Shown one piece after another: positions 32,589 to 40,852 of a stretch of 64,000 nt of DNA. The stretch is from assembly GCA_964641125.1 (NCBI GenBank), contig CAZXMO010000003.1, forward strand, positions 33,265-97,264. Direction: 5' to 3'. This DNA is from JBKHAJ01 sp964641125. Its GTDB lineage: Bacteria; Spirochaetota; Spirochaetia; SPDA01; CAZSGZ01. The translations under genes and the position numbers were made by a program. Positions within the stretch are counted from its first letter, which is position 1. Every line of letters starts with the position of its first letter. Below the pieces are notes generated by a model. It searched no databases and was not told where the DNA came from. It was given only the letters and a program-made list of their open reading frames with translations.

Positions 32589-33723
32589 CTATTCCTCCTT
32601 CCATCAAATACTGCTTGACCTGGTCCACCGACCAGGAGGGATCCATCCCCATCTCCTCTATCGTCCTCCCGATCGAACGGAAGTCCTTGTCCAGAAGCCC
32701 CTCGGCGATGGTTATCACCGCGTCGGTGTACGGGGTGGGAACATCTAAGAGCCTCCCTAAGGACGAAAAGGTCACCAGCCCGTAGGGAACGTCCTCGGTC
32801 AGGTGGCGGGCTTCTAAGCTGTACGGCCCCTCGCAGACCTCGAGGAAGGGAGTATGGATGGCGTCGTAGAGGGGGAGCACGTAATCCTCCCCTCTAGGGT
32901 TCCACTTGACCATCATGATCTCCTCTTCCAAGGGATACTGCTTGAGTCCCAGCTTTTCGCCGATGGCCATCCGTTCCCGGTCGAGCTTCTCGATTAAGTT
33001 GACGATCCCCGGGGTGTTCTCCTTTTTTCCGAAGAGGAAAAAATCCTTCTCCCCCGATTCGATCCGTCCGGCGTTGCAAATCATCGGCGGGGTATGGGTT
33101 ATGGCGTTGTAGTCTACCAAGATACTGTCGATGGCGTTCTGTCCGGCCCTCAGGGTATATCCGTGCTCTTCGGGATACAGCTTCAGGGCCGCCTCCATCA
33201 CCCGGTCGATGTCCTTTCCGGGAAAACAGGCGATAATCAGGTTCTGCGTCCGGTTCTCGAGACGTACCTGATACCCCCCTTTCTTGGAAGCCCCGTAGGG
33301 AAGGGTATTGCAGTCGGCGAGATAGACCCGTGCTGAAACACCTTCCTCATTAAGGACCCGCGCCCAGGTCAGGGAAGCTCCCCCCTTTCCCAAATAGAGA
33401 ACGATCTGCCCTTCTTCGAGGTGCGGCGCCGTCATCCTCGCGTACTCCTCACAGACAAAATAGGGGATGGGATTGACGATGACGTCGGCGCCCCGGACCG
33501 CCTCCGCGATATCGGAGGTAACGAGGGCGACCTTCCCGAACTTGCCGGTAGGCTTGCTGTCGATGTCGAGGATCTCGATCCCTCCCTTCTCCGCGACCCC
33601 CTCCAACTTCTCCGGGTTCCGGGAGAATAAAGCGACTTCATATCCCATGCCGGCAAAATCCGCCGCCGACATGAAACCTCCGCTCCCCGCCCCGAGGACG
33701 GCTATCTTTCGTATCTCTCTCAT
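32581..33723 (-). CDS. NAD/NADP octopine/nopaline dehydrogenase-family protein
   Basis: 380 residues. The N-terminal Rossmann domain starts KIAVLGAGSGGFMSAADFAGMG. The C-terminal helical domain carries a central NAITHTPPMICNAGRIE stretch with the conserved N-x3-H of the opine dehydrogenase catalytic pair, followed later by the polar region before SLEARHLTEDVPYGL. Such enzymes join or split an amino acid and an oxo acid through a secondary amine. The ATG at 33723 follows AGGAAGG. An in-frame extension to 33906 runs into hyuB and is not used. Its place next to a hydantoinase and Grd suggests an N-substituted amino acid (inference). Confidence 0.82.
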   Translation of the reverse strand: MREIRKIAVLGAGSGGFMSAADFAGMGYEVALFSRNPEKLEGVAEKGGIEILDIDSKPTGKFGKVALVTSDIAEAVRGADVIVNPIPYFVCEEYARMTAPHLEEGQIVLYLGKGGASLTWARVLNEEGVSARVYLADCNTLPYGASKKGGYQVRLENRTQNLIIACFPGKDIDRVMEAALKLYPEEHGYTLRAGQNAIDSILVDYNAITHTPPMICNAGRIESGEKDFFLFGKKENTPGIVNLIEKLDRERMAIGEKLGLKQYPLEEEIMMVKWNPRGEDYVLPLYDAIHTPFLEVCEGPYSLEARHLTEDVPYGLVTFSSLGRLLDVPTPYTDAVITIAEGLLDKDFRSIGRTIEEMGMDPSWSVDQVKQYLMEGGIDG

Positions 33724-33737
33724 GATGTATCCTTCCT

Positions 33738-35495
33738 TTAGGACCTTTCGGACCTGAGTCCTGCTGTTTTTTCCTCGTCGATCTCGAACCGTTCGGTGTC
33801 CTCGAAGACCACCCCGTAGAGCGATTCGGCCCTCTCGACGGTGATTATTCCGTTTCTGACGTCCCTTCGTACCAATTCCGGGTCCCGGTCGAAGGGGTTC
33901 CCCCACCCGCCTCCGCCCGAGGGGTAGCTCGTATAGGTGTCCCCCTTCCCGAGGCGCACCGTTTCCTTCGCGGCGAGCTCCCGCTCCCTATCGGTGCCTT
34001 CATTGATGTAGGCGAGATTGCACGATCCGGGAAGCCCTCCGAAGAGGCCGTAGGGGGGATGGATTTTTCCGTCCCCGAACATGACGAGGGTCGGCTCTTC
34101 GTCGTATACCCTGATCCGGTATTTGGCCCCGCACCCGCCGCGATACTCTCCCGCCCCGCAGGAATCGGGGGTAAACTCGTTGAACAGTGTCAGGTGGGGA
34201 TAGTCCATCTCGTTGGTCTCGATATTCGGAGCGATAAGCCCTCCCAGATCGATGCCGTCGCCTATGTAATGACGGCCGTCCATCCCCTTCATCCCCCCGG
34301 CACCGCCGAAGCCGTTGAATCCGAACATGACGTAGAACCCCTTACTCCGCGGATCGATACCGGTAATAGTCGGTCCGTTCCACCTGTTCCATCCCGCCGG
34401 TACCCGGTCGGGAAGGACCAGGGATAGGGCCTGCCAGCAGGCCTCCAATATGGCACAGGCGGTGTCCAGGGTGCACGAGGCGACCGGCGCCGGAAACCGG
34501 GGATTCACCACAGACCCCTCCGGCGCGGTTATACGGATGGGTCTGTAGGCCCCTTCGTTGTGAGGGATATCCGGAGTGGTGACGGTGGTCAGAAAAGATA
34601 CGTAAACGCAGGTGGCGGTATTGGCCATCGGCGAGTTGACGAATCCCGTTACCTGGGGATCGGAGCCTTCGAAATCGACGGAGGCCTCGTCCCCCTTCAC
34701 CGTAATGCTCACCCGTATCCGGATGGGATCGTCGGAAAATCCGTCCGAATCGAGAAAACTCTCGCCGATGTAGGTCCCGTCGGCAAGCTTCTCGATCTCC
34801 CCCCGCATCCGGCGTTCAGCGTACTGGTGTATCTCTTCGATGGTATCTCGGGTCTTTCGAACCCCATACTTGCCGATCAGATCGATGATCCGACGCTCCG
34901 CCACCCTGCAGGATGCGACCATGGCCTTCAGGTCGACCCATAGGTCGTCGGGCATCCGGGTGTTCAGGCGGATCATGTTGATCACGTCCATGATAGGCTC
35001 TTCCTTCGCGTAGATCCGGACCGGGGGAATCCGTATTCCCTCGTGGAAGAGCTCAGTCGCCTGAGGGCAGTAGGACCCCGGCTCCATCCCTCCGACGTCG
35101 CCGTGATGGGCACGATTGATGGCGATAAATTGGAGCTCGCCGTCGTAGAAAACCGGCTTCATCACCGTCACGTCCTGGAGGTGGGTACCCCCGAGGTAGG
35201 GATCGTTCAGGACAAAGACATCTCCCGGGTTGATATCGCCGCCGAAATGGCGGCTCACCGCCTTGACCGCCTCCATGGCCGACGCGGTGTGGCTGGGGAC
35301 CCCGTCGATCTGAGCGACGATACGGTTGTCCCAGTCGCACAGGGCGCAGGAGAAATCGTGGACCTCGGCGAAGATCGGAGAGATAGAGGTATTCACCATG
35401 GTAATCCCCATCTCCTGATTTATGGTCAAGAGGCGGTTGTAGATAACCGAAAGGGTTATCGGATCGTGGGCGCCTTCGAACTCTTTCTTTCTCAT
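33738..35495 (-). CDS. hyuB: Hydantoinase B / oxoprolinase-family protein
   Basis: 585 residues of the HyuB family, the partner of HyuA in ATP-dependent hydantoinases, 5-oxoprolinases and acetone/acetophenone carboxylases. Visible family stretches are DPITLSVIYNRL at the start, FVLNDPYLGGTHLQDVTVMKPVF near residue 95 and the C-terminal PSGGGGWGNPFDRDPELVRRDVRNG. It overlaps hyuA by four bases (ATGA) and is followed by the opine-type dehydrogenase. N-methylhydantoin, hydantoin, 5-oxoproline or a purine-derived ring are possible substrates. Confidence 0.88.
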   Translation of the reverse strand: MRKKEFEGAHDPITLSVIYNRLLTINQEMGITMVNTSISPIFAEVHDFSCALCDWDNRIVAQIDGVPSHTASAMEAVKAVSRHFGGDINPGDVFVLNDPYLGGTHLQDVTVMKPVFYDGELQFIAINRAHHGDVGGMEPGSYCPQATELFHEGIRIPPVRIYAKEEPIMDVINMIRLNTRMPDDLWVDLKAMVASCRVAERRIIDLIGKYGVRKTRDTIEEIHQYAERRMRGEIEKLADGTYIGESFLDSDGFSDDPIRIRVSITVKGDEASVDFEGSDPQVTGFVNSPMANTATCVYVSFLTTVTTPDIPHNEGAYRPIRITAPEGSVVNPRFPAPVASCTLDTACAILEACWQALSLVLPDRVPAGWNRWNGPTITGIDPRSKGFYVMFGFNGFGGAGGMKGMDGRHYIGDGIDLGGLIAPNIETNEMDYPHLTLFNEFTPDSCGAGEYRGGCGAKYRIRVYDEEPTLVMFGDGKIHPPYGLFGGLPGSCNLAYINEGTDRERELAAKETVRLGKGDTYTSYPSGGGGWGNPFDRDPELVRRDVRNGIITVERAESLYGVVFEDTERFEIDEEKTAGLRSERS

Positions 35496-37561
35496 TTCGC
35501 GGCCTCCATGATGATATTGCCGTACCCGTCGATCCAGGCCTCCCAGCCGGGATGAACGATCACCGTGGTGATCCTCTCTTCGATGACAGCGGGTCCCGAA
35601 ATCCGGTTCCCCGCCTGGAGCTTCGTCCTGTCGAAAACCGGGGTGGCTACGAAATCGCTCTTTCCCGCGAAGTAGACATCGCGGCGCCCCTTCTCCGCCG
35701 CCGAAGCATCTTCGCTCCCCTTCTCCTCCTCGGTTATTACCGCCTTGTCCACGGCCCCCACCGCTGTGATGCGGAGGTTTATGATCTCCAGAGGAGTTTC
35801 GGGAGTGGAGTAGGTATAGAGCTTTTCGTGAGCATCATGAAAGGTCCCGGCGATCTCCTCGAGGTGGCGGTCGGCGAGTTCGGTTCCGGAGGGGATTTCC
35901 ACGGTCACCTCGTGGTGCTGTCCGGCATACCTGATGTCGGCGAACCGGAGGAGACGTGCCCGTCTCTTTTCGACCCCTTCTTGAAGGAGCTCTTCGAGGG
36001 CCTGTGACTCCGTTGTCCGTATCACTTCGTTCAGATCGCCCAGATCGAGCCCGGGAATAGTCCCGAAATACGATTTGACGCTGTCCAAACGTATGTCCGA
36101 TTCGAGCATCCCCAAGGCGCAGAATACCGACGCCGCCTTCGGAACCAGCACCCGGGTAGAGCCCACTTCTTCGGCAATTCTGCAGCTGTGAATCGAGCAG
36201 GCCCCGCCGGCACTGACAAGGGTATATTCCCTCGGATCGTGCCCCCGCTGAACGCTCACGACCTTGGCGGCGTCGGCCATGTTCTGATTGATGATCTCGA
36301 AGATACCCGCCGCGGCCTCGGTTGACGACATTCCCAAGGGTTCGGCGATCTTTTCCCGCACCGATGCCTCCGCCTTCTCCGCGTTCACCTTCATCTCTCC
36401 GCCTAAGAAAAAGTCCTTGTTCAGGTACCCCAAAAGGAGATTGGCGTCGGTCACCGTGGGCTCGGTGCCCCCCGAATCATAGCAGACGGGCCCGGGATCG
36501 GAGCCCGCCGAGGCGGGACCTACCCGGAGCATTCCCCCCTTGTCGATCCAGGCAACCGAACCGCCGCCGGCGCCGACGGTATTGATATCGATCATGGGCT
36601 TAGCCACACGATAGCCCGCGATCTCCCCCTCGGTGCTCAAGGTTACCCGGCCGTTGTTGATAAGGGTCACATCGAAAGAGGTCCCCCCCATGTCCATGAG
36701 AATCAAATTCCCGCGGTCCAAGAGCTCGGCGAAGTATACCGCCCCCACGGCGCCTGCGGCGGGACCCGAGAGGAGGGTCGCCGAGGCGTGCCGCACGGCG
36801 GTTTCCGCGGTCATGACTCCGCCGTTAGACGCGGTCACGTAGAAGGCCCTTTGCAGTCCGTCCGATTTGAGGTTCTTTTCCAAATTGGAAAGATACACCG
36901 TCAGCCGCGGACCCACGTAGGCATTCGCCGCTGTCGTGGAGCTCCGCTCGTACTCCCGTATCTGCGGAAGGACCTCCGAGGAAATCGAAACGAAGGCGTC
37001 GGGCATCTCTTCGAGGAGGATCTCACGGATCCGCAGTTCGTGTTCGGGGTTGAGGAATGAGAACAGGGTAACCACGGCAACGGCCCCTACCCCTTCCGCT
37101 TTGAACTTTCCGCAGGCCCTGCGGACCGATTCTTCGTCGAGGGGAGTCACCGCGGTTCCCGTGGAATCTATCCGCTCCGTCACTCCGAGGCGTAGATACC
37201 GGGGGACCAGCGGATCGGGGGCCTTCAGAAAGAGGTCCCAGATATTTTCCTTGTGAGCCCGGCGCATTTCGAGGGAATCCCTGAAGCCTTCTGTACAGAC
37301 AAGACCGGTCACCGCGCCGGTGCCGGTCAGGAGCGTGTTCGTCGCCACCGTGGTGCCGTGGGCGAAGAAATCGAGCTTAGCGAGGAAGGCCGACAAATCG
37401 TCGCCGAAGGAGGCGGCGGCCTTCGCAATCACGTTGTATACGCCTACGGCCGGGTTCTCCGGCGTCGATAACTCCTTGAAGGTATGGACCTTCCCCGTTT
37501 CATCTATGACGACGCAGTCGGTGAAGGTCCCGCCGGTGTCGACACCCATACGCAGCTTCAT
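35492..37561 (-). CDS. hyuA: Hydantoinase A / oxoprolinase-family ATP-dependent subunit
   Basis: 689 residues, the usual length. GVDTGGTFTDCVVID at the start and LMDMGGTSFDVTLI in the middle are the actin-like ATP-binding loops; HGTTVATNTLL, TVGAGGGSVAW and PGPVCY are other family markers. With HyuB it opens a lactam or hydantoin ring at the cost of ATP in the cytoplasm. The ATG at 37561 follows GGAGGGG; an in-frame extension upstream is not family-like. It is the first enzyme gene after the regulator, 37 bases away with no clear terminator between. Confidence 0.9.
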   Translation of the reverse strand: MKLRMGVDTGGTFTDCVVIDETGKVHTFKELSTPENPAVGVYNVIAKAAASFGDDLSAFLAKLDFFAHGTTVATNTLLTGTGAVTGLVCTEGFRDSLEMRRAHKENIWDLFLKAPDPLVPRYLRLGVTERIDSTGTAVTPLDEESVRRACGKFKAEGVGAVAVVTLFSFLNPEHELRIREILLEEMPDAFVSISSEVLPQIREYERSSTTAANAYVGPRLTVYLSNLEKNLKSDGLQRAFYVTASNGGVMTAETAVRHASATLLSGPAAGAVGAVYFAELLDRGNLILMDMGGTSFDVTLINNGRVTLSTEGEIAGYRVAKPMIDINTVGAGGGSVAWIDKGGMLRVGPASAGSDPGPVCYDSGGTEPTVTDANLLLGYLNKDFFLGGEMKVNAEKAEASVREKIAEPLGMSSTEAAAGIFEIINQNMADAAKVVSVQRGHDPREYTLVSAGGACSIHSCRIAEEVGSTRVLVPKAASVFCALGMLESDIRLDSVKSYFGTIPGLDLGDLNEVIRTTESQALEELLQEGVEKRRARLLRFADIRYAGQHHEVTVEIPSGTELADRHLEEIAGTFHDAHEKLYTYSTPETPLEIINLRITAVGAVDKAVITEEEKGSEDASAAEKGRRDVYFAGKSDFVATPVFDRTKLQAGNRISGPAVIEERITTVIVHPGWEAWIDGYGNIIMEAAK

Positions 37562-37598
37562 GTACCCCTCCGTTGCTCTATCCTTCGCATAAATACGC

Positions 37599-38339
37599 TC
37601 AAAAAAGGTCTTCCTGCAGGACCCTGATGTGCTCCTGCATCTCCTTCCGGGCAAGGTCTCCGTTTCCTTCCCAGATAGCCCTAAATATACATGTGTGTTC
37701 TTTATGATAATTCTCGAGGTTTCCCTCTTTGAGGATGCTCTTCATCTTCATACCCTTCCAGTGGGTTTCCTTCATCATGAAATTGACCCCGGAGAAGACC
37801 ATATACAGGACGTTATTGTGGGCGAACCGGCCGATGTCGAGATGAAACAGCCGGTCCTCCTCCATATACCCTTCGATTATGTCCTGTAAGGTGGCGGTGC
37901 CGTTCAGGACCTGAAAGCTCAAGCTGTTCAGAGCCTCGAGCCTTACCCGCAAAGCCTCTTTCTCCTCGGCGGTGGCCCGTTCCGCGGCAAGGGCGGCCAT
38001 GTTCGGCTCGATCTCCAGCCGCGCCTCGAATATCTCGTAGGGATCGTGGTCCCGTAAAAGAGAGCTCAAGAGCTCGCCGTCGATCGATCCGCTCGAGCCG
38101 TCGGCACGGATAAAGTTGCCCTGCCCGCTCCGGCATTCGATAATGCCGAGAATCTCCAACGCGCTCAAGGCCTCCCGGATACTCGCCCGGGAAGTCCCGA
38201 ACTGCACCGCTAAAGCCCTTTCCGCGGGCAGCTTGTCTCCGATCTTGAGTTTCCCGGCGATAATTTGATCGCGGATCTGCTTCGCGATCTGCATATAGTA
38301 CTTTTGAGGCTGTACGTGCTTGAACATTCCCTCTTCCAT
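37599..38339 (-). CDS. GntR-family transcriptional regulator with FCD domain
   Basis: 246 residues from the ATG at 38339; a second ATG at 38327 is also possible. Residues 15-75 form a winged helix (LKIGDKLPAERALAVQFGTSRASIREALSALEILGIIE region). The C-terminal FCD domain has the D-x3-H type residues in RLFHLDIGRF, then EHTCIFRAI and EHIRV, which bind a metal and a carboxylate ligand in this family. It lies between the divergent halves of the cluster. A palindrome overlaps its own promoter, so autoregulation is likely. The effector may be a pathway acid such as an N-carbamoyl amino acid (inference). Confidence 0.88.
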   Translation of the reverse strand: MEEGMFKHVQPQKYYMQIAKQIRDQIIAGKLKIGDKLPAERALAVQFGTSRASIREALSALEILGIIECRSGQGNFIRADGSSGSIDGELLSSLLRDHDPYEIFEARLEIEPNMAALAAERATAEEKEALRVRLEALNSLSFQVLNGTATLQDIIEGYMEEDRLFHLDIGRFAHNNVLYMVFSGVNFMMKETHWKGMKMKSILKEGNLENYHKEHTCIFRAIWEGNGDLARKEMQEHIRVLQEDLF

Positions 38340-38370
38340 CAGTGGTATAGCGGCCTGACCGCGACGATTT

Positions 38371-38399
38371 ATGGTAAGGGCATCATGTAAATATGTCAA
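38371..38399 (-). promoter_or_regulatory. Promoter of the regulator and probably of the large minus-strand array
   Basis: In the minus direction, TTGACA (38399-38394), a 17-base spacer, and TACCAT (38376-38371, 4 of 6 matches). The start of transcription would be near 38364, about 25 bases before the ATG at 38339. The -35 box lies inside the palindrome at 38389-38406. Confidence 0.55.
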
Positions 38400-38406
38400 C
38401 ATATTT
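38389..38406. promoter_or_regulatory. 18-bp palindromic operator candidate
   Basis: AAATATGTCAACATATTT has perfect eight-base arms around CA. It covers the -35 box of the minus-strand promoter and lies 55 bases upstream of the plus-strand -35 box. The GT...AC core resembles sites bound by FCD-type GntR proteins. It is the obvious target of the neighbouring regulator (inference). Confidence 0.6.
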
Positions 38407-38421
38407 CTTCAAAATTAGCCA

Positions 38422-38439
38422 ATATTAGATATATTAGAG
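38422..38439 (+). repeat. Two 9-bp direct repeats upstream of the aminotransferase promoter
   Basis: ATATTAGAT at 38422-38430 and ATATTAGAG at 38431-38439, within an AT-rich stretch ending 21 bases before the TTGACA box at 38461. It could act as an UP element or an activator site. Confidence 0.45.
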
Positions 38440-38460
38440 TTAATAATAGAGAGATTCTTA

Positions 38461-38489
38461 TTGACAGCTCGCAAAAAGGCCCGTATCCT
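38461..38489 (+). promoter_or_regulatory. Promoter of the aminotransferase-carbamate kinase-xdhC unit
   Basis: TTGACA at 38461-38466, a 17-base spacer, and TATCCT at 38484-38489 (4 of 6 matches). Expected start near 38496, giving a leader of about 45 bases with TGGAGG before the ATG at 38542. Confidence 0.6.
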
Positions 38490-38541
38490 AAAAGCCGTGG
38501 TCAGGCCAGCTGACCCAGTACTTAACCTTCTGGAGGTTTGC

Positions 38542-39876
38542 ATGGGTTATACAGGCCCCAAAATCGTCGTCCCGCCGCCCGGCCCGAAAGCCCGGGATAT
38601 TATCGAAAGAGATGAGAAACTCCTCTCCCCTTCTCTTTCCCGGAGCGCTCCTCTCGTGGGCGAAAGGGCGGAAGGGGTTTTCGTCGAAGATCCCGACGGA
38701 AATGTCTATCTCGATTTCGGCTCGGGAATCGCCGTCACCGGTCTCGGACACCGGCACCCGAGAGTCATCGAAGCGGTCAAGAGGCAGCTCGATAAGCTCG
38801 TCTTCGTCAACAGCCTCGATTACTACACCGCATCACAGGTCGAATACGCGGAAATGCTCCTCCCCCGAACCCCCGGGGATTTCGCGAAACGTATCTTTCT
38901 CTGTAACAGCGGGAGCGAGACCATCGATACCGCTATCAAAATGGCCAAGTGGCACACCCGACGAGGCTACGGAATTGGATTCATAAACGGCTTTCACGGA
39001 AGGACCATGGGAGCGGTAAGCTTCACCACCACGGGTCTCACCGCCCGGAGGGGTTTCTTTCCCCTCTATCCGATAGGACATTTCACCCCCTACCCCAATT
39101 GCTATAGGTGCCTCTTCAACCGGGAGTATCCCTCCTGTGATGTCGCCTGCCTCGATTATCTGACCGATGTTATCTTCAAGAAGATCGTCCCCCCCGACGA
39201 GACCGCTTTCATCCTCTTCGAACCGGTTCAGGGGGCCGGGGGCTATATCGTTCCGCCGAGGGAGTTCTTCACCCGGCTCACCGAAATTGCCCGGGAGCAC
39301 GGAATACTTTTGATCGCGGACGAGGTGCAGACCGGTTTCGGCAGAACAGGCAAGATGTTCGCCTGCGAGCACTTTGGGATGGTCCCCGACATCATTACTA
39401 TGTCAAAGACCTTTGCCAACGGTTTCCCCGCCGGTGCCGCGGTAGCCAGGGCGGAAGTCATGGACTGGGTGGACAATGCCCATGAAGGGACCTTGAACGG
39501 GGGCCCGGTGATCATGGAAGCGGCAAAAGCGGTATTGCACGTAATCGATGAAGAACAGCTCCTCAAACGCTCGGCGGAGCTCGGATCCTACATGCGGGAA
39601 CAGCTCCTCTCCATGCGGGAAAGACATCCCCTGATAGGAGATGTCCGCGGCTTAGGGATCATGCTCGGTATCGAGCTCGTCCGGGACGCGAAGAAAACCC
39701 CCGCCAAAGAGGAACGGGACCGGCTTCTCTCGTCCGCCTTTACCAAGGGGCTCCTTCTCCTCGGAGCCGGTAAGTCCTCGATCCGGCTGGCGCCGCCTAT
39801 GGTAATTACCCGAGAGCAGATAGATACGGGGCTCACCATTCTCGAGGATTGTCTTGAGGAGATCGAAAAACAATGA
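38542..39876 (+). CDS. Class III PLP-dependent aminotransferase (4-aminobutyrate/omega-amino acid type)
   Basis: 444 residues of fold type I. GIAVTGLGHRHPRVIEA, NSGSETIDTAIKMA for PLP phosphate, LIADEVQTGFGRTGKMFACEH, and TMSKTFANGFPAG with the PLP lysine are all present. The ATG at 38542 follows GGAGG and lies downstream of a promoter; codons upstream are promoter sequence. It moves an amino group, probably from a beta- or omega-amino acid or a beta-alanine/ornithine-like compound, to 2-oxoglutarate or pyruvate. It overlaps the carbamate kinase gene by four bases, which ties it to carbamoyl or ureido compound breakdown. Confidence 0.88.
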   Translation: MGYTGPKIVVPPPGPKARDIIERDEKLLSPSLSRSAPLVGERAEGVFVEDPDGNVYLDFGSGIAVTGLGHRHPRVIEAVKRQLDKLVFVNSLDYYTASQVEYAEMLLPRTPGDFAKRIFLCNSGSETIDTAIKMAKWHTRRGYGIGFINGFHGRTMGAVSFTTTGLTARRGFFPLYPIGHFTPYPNCYRCLFNREYPSCDVACLDYLTDVIFKKIVPPDETAFILFEPVQGAGGYIVPPREFFTRLTEIAREHGILLIADEVQTGFGRTGKMFACEHFGMVPDIITMSKTFANGFPAGAAVARAEVMDWVDNAHEGTLNGGPVIMEAAKAVLHVIDEEQLLKRSAELGSYMREQLLSMRERHPLIGDVRGLGIMLGIELVRDAKKTPAKEERDRLLSSAFTKGLLLLGAGKSSIRLAPPMVITREQIDTGLTILEDCLEEIEKQ

Positions 39877-40829
39877 AGCAAAACGAGCTCTTTGTCGTAG
39901 CCCTCGGAGGAAACGCCATCAAACAGGCACACCAAAGGGGAACCACCGAAGAGCAGTTTCAGAACATAGACGCCGCAGCGCGGCAGCTGACCCGGCTGGT
40001 CCGGCTCGGATACGGATTGGCAGTAACCCACGGAAACGGCCCTCAGGCTGGCGCCCTTCTGATCCAGCAGGAGGAAAGCGAGGCACTCGTCCCGGCCCAG
40101 AGCTTAGCGGCATGCGGTGCTATGACCCAGGGGCAAATCGGCTGGATGCTCCAGAACCGTATCCGATTCCATCTCGCCTCGGCGGGAATCGAGCGTCCCT
40201 GCGCGAGCTTAGTTACACAGGTGGTAGTCGACGAGAACGACCCCGATTTCGAAAACCCCTCCAAACCGGTGGGGCCCTTCTACACCCGAGAGGAGGCCGC
40301 CGGTCTGGCCGAGTCCAAGGGATACACGGTACGGGAAGTCAAGCCGGGAGATGAAAAGGGTTGGCGGCGGGTGGTCCCCTCACCCTTGCCTGAGGAGATA
40401 GTCGAAGCGGATCTCATCCGGTCCCTGGTGTCCTCCGGGGTCATCGTCATCGCCTCCGGCGGAGGCGGCGTCCCGGTACGGCGGAGTGGGAACGGCGATC
40501 TCTTCGGTATAGATGCCGTTATCGACAAGGACCGGGCGGGATTCCTCCTTGCCCGAACGATCGACGCCGACCGGTTCATCATCCTTACCGATGTGGAGAC
40601 GGTCTATCTCAACATAGACACCCCTGAACGAACCCCCCTGCGCTCCCTGACGGTTGATCAGGCCGCCGGTTATATGACCGAGGGTCACTTCCTCGAGGGG
40701 TCCATGGGACCGAAAGTCGAATCCTGCCTTGACTTTACCCGCGCCTGCGGGAGAGAATCGATCATCACCTCCCTCCACACTCTGGAGGAGGCGCTTGAGG
40801 GAAGGACAGGTACCCGTTTTCTTCCCTGA
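39873..40829 (+). CDS. arcC: Carbamate kinase
   Basis: 318 residues, the usual length. It has FVVALGGNAIKQ at the start, a THGNGPQAG loop, IASGGGGVPV and GIDAVIDKDRAGFLLA, the standard substrate- and ATP-binding features. The enzyme turns carbamoyl phosphate and ADP into ATP, CO2 and ammonia. It overlaps the aminotransferase stop. The symbol denotes the enzyme type; the yge-cluster homologue is called YqeA. It would harvest carbamoyl phosphate made by the YgeW-like enzyme across the regulator, or by the ornithine carbamoyltransferase at 45.6 kb. Confidence 0.94.
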   Translation: MKQNELFVVALGGNAIKQAHQRGTTEEQFQNIDAAARQLTRLVRLGYGLAVTHGNGPQAGALLIQQEESEALVPAQSLAACGAMTQGQIGWMLQNRIRFHLASAGIERPCASLVTQVVVDENDPDFENPSKPVGPFYTREEAAGLAESKGYTVREVKPGDEKGWRRVVPSPLPEEIVEADLIRSLVSSGVIVIASGGGGVPVRRSGNGDLFGIDAVIDKDRAGFLLARTIDADRFIILTDVETVYLNIDTPERTPLRSLTVDQAAGYMTEGHFLEGSMGPKVESCLDFTRACGRESIITSLHTLEEALEGRTGTRFLP

Positions 40830-40852
40830 TCTCAATACAATCGGAAGGGGTT

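Noticed and set aside
37285..37300. A further TGTACAGACA-like copy of the upstream repeat
   Set aside because: It is a single copy inside hyuA coding sequence, most likely chance.
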